Assembly: GCA_903832475.1 (NCBI GenBank)
Contig: CAILBQ010000590.1
Location: 1-9,119, forward strand
Direction of reading: 5' to 3'
Length of the DNA stretch: 9,119 nt
Source: an uncultured Acidobacteriota bacterium
GTDB taxonomy: Bacteria; Acidobacteriota; Terriglobia; Terriglobales; Acidobacteriaceae
Part shown: piece after piece, positions 6,006 through 9,119 of the stretch
How positions within the stretch are numbered: the stretch's first letter is position 1
How the letters are laid out: every line of letters begins with the position of its first letter
The notes under the pieces: model-generated
Seen by the model: the letters and a program-made list of their open reading frames with translations, nothing else
The model's database searches: none
What the model was told of the DNA's origin: nothing
Position numbers and translations under genes: made by a program

Positions 6006-7370
6006 CTAAACCCACCTGCTCTGAATCTGCTCCAACGCGGCCAGCACCGCCTTCGGCGTCGCTTCCACTTCCACCGCATTGCGCCGGAGCGCCTCAATCT
6101 GCGGCAGCATCGGCGCAGCTTCCTCTGCCTGCAACAACGTCCCGCGATGAAAATCGATGGTGTAATCCGCATCTTTCAGCGTGTGGCCCGTCAGAAGCAG
6201 CACAACCGTGTCCGAAGCTGCCACTTTCCCTGCCGCCGAAAGCTTCTTCAATCCCGCCAGCGTGACCGCGGAAGCCGGCTCGCACCCGATGCCTTCCCGG
6301 CCTAACTCCGCCTTCGCGACCGCAATTTCCCCCTCCGTCACATCGATGCAGGATCCACCCGTCTCATGGATCACGTGCGCCGCCTTCCGCCAAGATGCCG
6401 GATTCCCGATGCGAATCGCCGTTGCCCGGGTCTGCGCCGAGACCGGCTCAATCGATGCCCCATCATTCAGCCGAAAACTCTTCGCCAGGGGATTGGCTCC
6501 TTCCGCCTGAATCACCGAAATCTTCGGGAGCCTCGAAATCAACCCCAGCGCCTTCATCTCTCGGAACCCTTTGCCCAGCGCAGAACTGTTGGCCAGATTC
6601 CCGCCCGGCACCAGGATGTGTTCCGGCACGCTCCAGTCGAAATACTCCGCAATCTCCAGAGCAGGCGTCTTTTGCCCTTCCAGCCGGTACGGATTGACAG
6701 AGTTCAGCAGGTATATCGGAGCCTCCTGCACAATCGTCGAGAGCACTCGCACGCAGCCGTCAAAGTCGGTGTTCAACTGGCACGTCACCGCTCCGTAATC
6801 CATCGACTGCGCCAGCTTTCCCCAGGCAATCTTTCCCTGCGGAATCAGCACCAGGCACTTCAATCCCGCACGCGCGGCGTAGGCCGCCATTGCCGCTGAT
6901 GTATTGCCAGTCGAAGCACACGCCACCCACTCAAAGCCGCGCTCTTTTGCCACACTCAAGGCCGCCGTCATGCCCGTGTCTTTGAACGAACCCGTTGGAT
7001 TCATCCCCTGGTGTTTGGCATACAACTGGTCAATCCCCAGCGCCTTGGCAGCTCGCGGCAAGTGATAGAGCGGCGTATTCCCTTCCCGTAGCGTCACCGC
7101 ATTGCCAAAACTCTCCAGGATCGGCAGGAGTTCGCGAAATCGCCATACCCCCGAATGATCGAGCAACTCCGAAGACGTCTTGCGCTCCCGCCAGAGCCAC
7201 TTCAAAGCTCCGGCATTGGGCCGGTCCGTCCCGCCCGCCGAACTCCAGCCCGGATACTCGACCTCGAACAGGTCGTGGCAATCGGCACATCGAAAGATCG
7301 ATCCAGCTTGATCTCCACGAATCCGGACGCCGCAACCAAAACAGCGCAATTGATGCAAATTGTCGCTCAT
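6006..7370 (-). CDS. thrC: Threonine synthase (zinc-ribbon type)
   Basis: ThrC is the PLP enzyme that converts O-phosphohomoserine to L-threonine and phosphate. The 454 residues begin with a zinc-ribbon-like segment (Cys10, Cys13, Cys28, Cys31). The fold-type II PLP core follows: REGNTPL (95-101), the PLP lysine 130 in NPTGSFKDTG, STGNTSAA (153-160), the phosphate-binding VPGGNLANSS (254-263) and TGHTLKD (394-400). About 50 residues follow this last motif. The reading frame stays open another 270 codons upstream, but that stretch is antisense to modA. The ATG at 7370 is where homology begins, so I used it. There is no clear Shine-Dalgarno sequence; a small dyad GCTAA-GTG-TTAGC (7371-7383) touches the start. 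It heads the thrCB operon and is divergent from modA. Confidence 0.95.
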   Translation of the reverse strand: MSDNLHQLRCFGCGVRIRGDQAGSIFRCADCHDLFEVEYPGWSSAGGTDRPNAGALKWLWRERKTSSELLDHSGVWRFRELLPILESFGNAVTLREGNTPLYHLPRAAKALGIDQLYAKHQGMNPTGSFKDTGMTAALSVAKERGFEWVACASTGNTSAAMAAYAARAGLKCLVLIPQGKIAWGKLAQSMDYGAVTCQLNTDFDGCVRVLSTIVQEAPIYLLNSVNPYRLEGQKTPALEIAEYFDWSVPEHILVPGGNLANSSALGKGFREMKALGLISRLPKISVIQAEGANPLAKSFRLNDGASIEPVSAQTRATAIRIGNPASWRKAAHVIHETGGSCIDVTEGEIAVAKAELGREGIGCEPASAVTLAGLKKLSAAGKVAASDTVVLLLTGHTLKDADYTIDFHRGTLLQAEEAAPMLPQIEALRRNAVEVEATPKAVLAALEQIQSRWV

Positions 7371-7383
7371 GCTAAGTGTTAGC
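7371..7383. repeat. Small perfect dyad in the thrC-modA divergent region
   Basis: GCTAA and TTAGC flank GTG immediately before the thrC ATG. With arms of only 5 bp it could be chance, but it occupies the thrC leader where a ribosome binding site would normally be. The whole divergent gap is 60 bp, so promoters for both operons must overlap it or extend into the genes. No convincing -35/-10 pair was found. Confidence 0.4.
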
Positions 7384-7416
7384 CTACCAGCACGGCCCCA
7401 CTCGGGCGACCACCCC

Positions 7417-7421
7417 AGGAG
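7417..7421 (+). promoter_or_regulatory. Ribosome binding site of modA
   Basis: AGGAG lies nine bases before the ATG at 7431. This decides the modA start in favour of the long form with a 30-residue N-region ahead of the hydrophobic signal core. Confidence 0.7.
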
Positions 7422-7430
7422 TTCAGCATC

Positions 7431-8300
7431 ATGTTTGGCAGCAAGCAAATCACAAAGACGGCTTTGCGAATAATACGATCCAAACCGGCGCAGCAAAGCG
7501 GGCGTAATCCGCTTCTTCGTCTGTCGGCCTCGTTGAGCGTGGCGGTCCTTCTGTTCGGCCTGTCCGGGGTGGCTCAGCAGCCTCTTCGCGTCGCTGCCGC
7601 CGCAGACCTCCAGCCCGTTCTCCCTCCCATCCTGGATCAGTTCACCCGCGACACGGGCATCCACGCCGAGGCCGCCTACCAGGCCTCTGCTGCGCTCACC
7701 ACCCAGATCCAGAACGGAGCGCCGTTCGACGTCTTCCTCTCCGCTGATTTGAGCTATCCGCAGCGGCTCATCGACGCCGGTCTCGCCGACACCCACGGCT
7801 TGCCGAATCACCCCGAGGCTTCCGCACCACTCACCTACGGCAAAGGCACGCTCGTCCTCTGGACCCGCAAAGACGGTAAATTTGCCAATCCATCCTTGGA
7901 CACTCTCAAGAACCCCGCCTTGCAGCGCCTCGCGATTGCCAACCCCGATCGTGCTCCATACGGCAAGGCCGCAGTCGCTGCTCTCGCCAGCCTGAAGCTC
8001 ACCGATTCCCTCAAACCGAAATTCGTGACCGCCGAAAACATCGCTCAAACCGCCCAATTCGCCGAATCCGGCAACGCCGATGCCGGCCTCATTTCTCTCA
8101 CCTCTGCCAAAACTGCCCATCTCTCTGCAATCGGAAGCTACTTCGTCATCCCCCGCGATTTGTACCCGCCCATTGGACAAGGGGCTGTCATCGTCACCAA
8201 AACGTCACAACGCCAGAATGCGCAGAAGTTCCTAGAATTCCTCCTTTCCGCACCCATCCAGCAACAGCTCGCCAACAGCGGCCTGACTCCCGTGAAATAA
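7431..8300 (+). CDS. modA: Molybdate-binding periplasmic protein of an ABC transporter
   Basis: ModA captures molybdate (or tungstate) in the periplasm and delivers it to the ModB permease. The 289-residue precursor has a long basic N-region (1-30), a hydrophobic core (about 31-45) and a likely signal peptidase site after Gly-Val-Ala48. The mature part shows the ModA pattern: LRVAAAADLQPVLPPI (52-67), YQASAALTTQIQNGAPFDVFLSAD (83-106, with the ligand-site Ser and the FDVFLSAD strand), LTYGKGTLVLW, NPDRAPYGKAA (171-181) and the GNADAGLISL region (214-223). The position corresponding to the first anion-binding Ser in E. coli ModA is part of an AAAADL string, as in some other ModA proteins. The N-region is longer than usual. 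modB follows after 18 bp. Confidence 0.93.
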   Translation: MFGSKQITKTALRIIRSKPAQQSGRNPLLRLSASLSVAVLLFGLSGVAQQPLRVAAAADLQPVLPPILDQFTRDTGIHAEAAYQASAALTTQIQNGAPFDVFLSADLSYPQRLIDAGLADTHGLPNHPEASAPLTYGKGTLVLWTRKDGKFANPSLDTLKNPALQRLAIANPDRAPYGKAAVAALASLKLTDSLKPKFVTAENIAQTAQFAESGNADAGLISLTSAKTAHLSAIGSYFVIPRDLYPPIGQGAVIVTKTSQRQNAQKFLEFLLSAPIQQQLANSGLTPVK

Positions 8301-8318
8301 CACCAAGACAGGCAAGGA

Positions 8319-9014
8319 ATGGACTGGCAAGCACTCGTTCTCACTCTGAAACTGGCCGGAATCACCACCGCTATCCTGCTGTGCATCTCTGTACCACTCG
8401 CTGCGTGGCTGATCCTCAGCCGATCTCGGCTGCGCATCCTGGTCGAAGCCGTCTCCGGCCTTCCCCTGGTGCTGCCGCCCACCGTGCTCGGCTTCTACCT
8501 GCTCGTCCTGCTCGGACCCCGCACCAGCTTCGGCCGCCTCTTGACCTCTCTCCTTGGCCATCCTCTCGCCTTCTCCTTTGCCGGATTGGCCGTCGGTTCT
8601 GTTATCTACAGCTTCCCTTTCGCCTTCCAGCCCATCGTGGCTGGTTTCGCGGCCGTTGACCCGGCGCTGATCGATGCGGCTCGCCTGCTGGGTGCACAAA
8701 CTCCACGGCTCGCGCGAACCATTCTCATCCCCCTCGCCGCTCGCTCCCTGGCCACTGCTTCGATCCTCAGCTTTCTCCACACGCTCGGCGAATTTGGCGT
8801 CGTCCTCATGCTCGGCGGAGATATCCCGGGATCCACGCGCACCCTCTCCATCGTCCTCTTCAATCAGGTCGAGGCATTCGATTATCCCGCCGCCAACCGC
8901 ACCGCCCTCCTCCTGCTCGTCTTCTGTGTCATCGCTTTGACCGCTGTGTATGCTCGCCCGTCACGCCTTGTCAGTCGTTTCGTCGAAAAGGATCGCGAGG
9001 ATCGTCTTGCTTGA
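8319..9014 (+). CDS. modB: Molybdate ABC transporter permease
   Basis: ModB forms the inner-membrane channel through which molybdate passes from ModA, driven by ModC. The 231-residue protein has about five hydrophobic segments (near 12-33, 47-67, 83-108, 143-165 and 195-213). Family signatures are GLPLVLPPTVLGFYLL (47-62), the cytoplasmic coupling-helix EAA motif DAARLLGAQTPRLARTILIPLA (119-140), and LGEFGVVLMLGG followed by PGSTRTLSIVLFN (155-182), all typical of ModB. The length is normal. The ATG at 8319 has ACAGG six bases upstream. Its 3' end overlaps the start of modC, as expected of a coupled modABC operon. Confidence 0.95.
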   Translation: MDWQALVLTLKLAGITTAILLCISVPLAAWLILSRSRLRILVEAVSGLPLVLPPTVLGFYLLVLLGPRTSFGRLLTSLLGHPLAFSFAGLAVGSVIYSFPFAFQPIVAGFAAVDPALIDAARLLGAQTPRLARTILIPLAARSLATASILSFLHTLGEFGVVLMLGGDIPGSTRTLSIVLFNQVEAFDYPAANRTALLLLVFCVIALTAVYARPSRLVSRFVEKDREDRLA

Positions 9015-9119
9015 GCTGAAACTTGCAGTCCGCCGCGGTGCCTTTCAACTCAACGTTGAATGCAGCTTTTCAGCTCAGTGGACGATCCTTTTCGGCCCAT
9101 CCGGCGCTGGAAAGAGCAC
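9007..9119 (+). CDS. modC: Molybdate ABC transporter ATP-binding protein (5' part only)
   Basis: ModC is the cytoplasmic ATPase that powers the ModB channel. The frame reads LELKLAVRRGAFQLNVEC, then TILFGPSGAGKST, which is the first beta sheet and the Walker A motif of an ABC ATPase. The window ends there, inside codon 38. The start is taken as TTG at 9007, overlapping the modB stop by 8 bp, because GAGG lies six bases upstream (8997-9000) and homologues begin Met-Leu-Glu-Leu at this point. No ATG or GTG is near in this frame. Signature motif, Walker B and any C-terminal molybdate-binding domain are outside the window. Confidence 0.9.
   Translation, partial: MLELKLAVRRGAFQLNVECSFSAQWTILFGPSGAGKS

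Noticed and set aside
7371..8180. N-terminal extension of ThrC by 270 residues
   Set aside because: It is antisense to modA, whose protein is clearly conserved. The extension shows no domain, and ThrC homology begins at the ATG at 7370.
8232..8780. Minus-strand ORF of 182 codons opposite modB
   Set aside because: The Glu/Gly/Gln-rich product is typical of antisense frames; modB has clear family signatures.

Overview
This is about 9.1 kb of moderately GC-rich, densely coded bacterial chromosome with no mobile elements, tRNA/rRNA genes or CRISPR. The combination of flagellar rod genes, a cleavable LexA, a zinc-ribbon threonine synthase beside homoserine kinase, and several GTG/TTG starts would suit an Acidobacteriota (Terriglobia/Koribacter-like) genome. 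That assignment is an inference from recalled gene content, not proven by the sequence.

Left block (1-3405, minus strand). In transcription order it holds an OmpR-family response regulator (3405-2638), a sigma-54 activator with a degenerate receiver and no DNA-binding domain (2522-1140), then flgB, flgC and the first three codons of a further gene, probably fliE. A good -24/-12 sigma-54 promoter match lies between the activator and flgB. This suggests a compact flagellar control module: the activator drives RpoN-dependent transcription of the rod operon just downstream of it.

Middle block (3406-4886). lexA runs rightward from an intergenic region rich in dyads. A TAAAAT -10 box sits exactly 7-12 bases before its ATG, so its mRNA is probably leaderless. 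A strong inverted repeat just upstream is a candidate LexA operator. lexA converges on trxA (minus strand), which ends in a clear intrinsic terminator.

Right block (4887-9119). thrC-thrB form a tight minus-strand operon for the last two steps of threonine synthesis, ending at a second intrinsic terminator. Divergent from thrC by 60 bp is a plus-strand molybdate ABC transporter operon: modA (periplasmic binding protein), modB (permease) and the start of modC (ATPase), which the window end cuts just after the Walker A motif.

Most genes here are ordinary. The points most worth following up are the unusual sigma-54 activator with its adjacent promoter, the leaderless lexA with its candidate operator, and a run of eight G-tracts opposite the activator's start.
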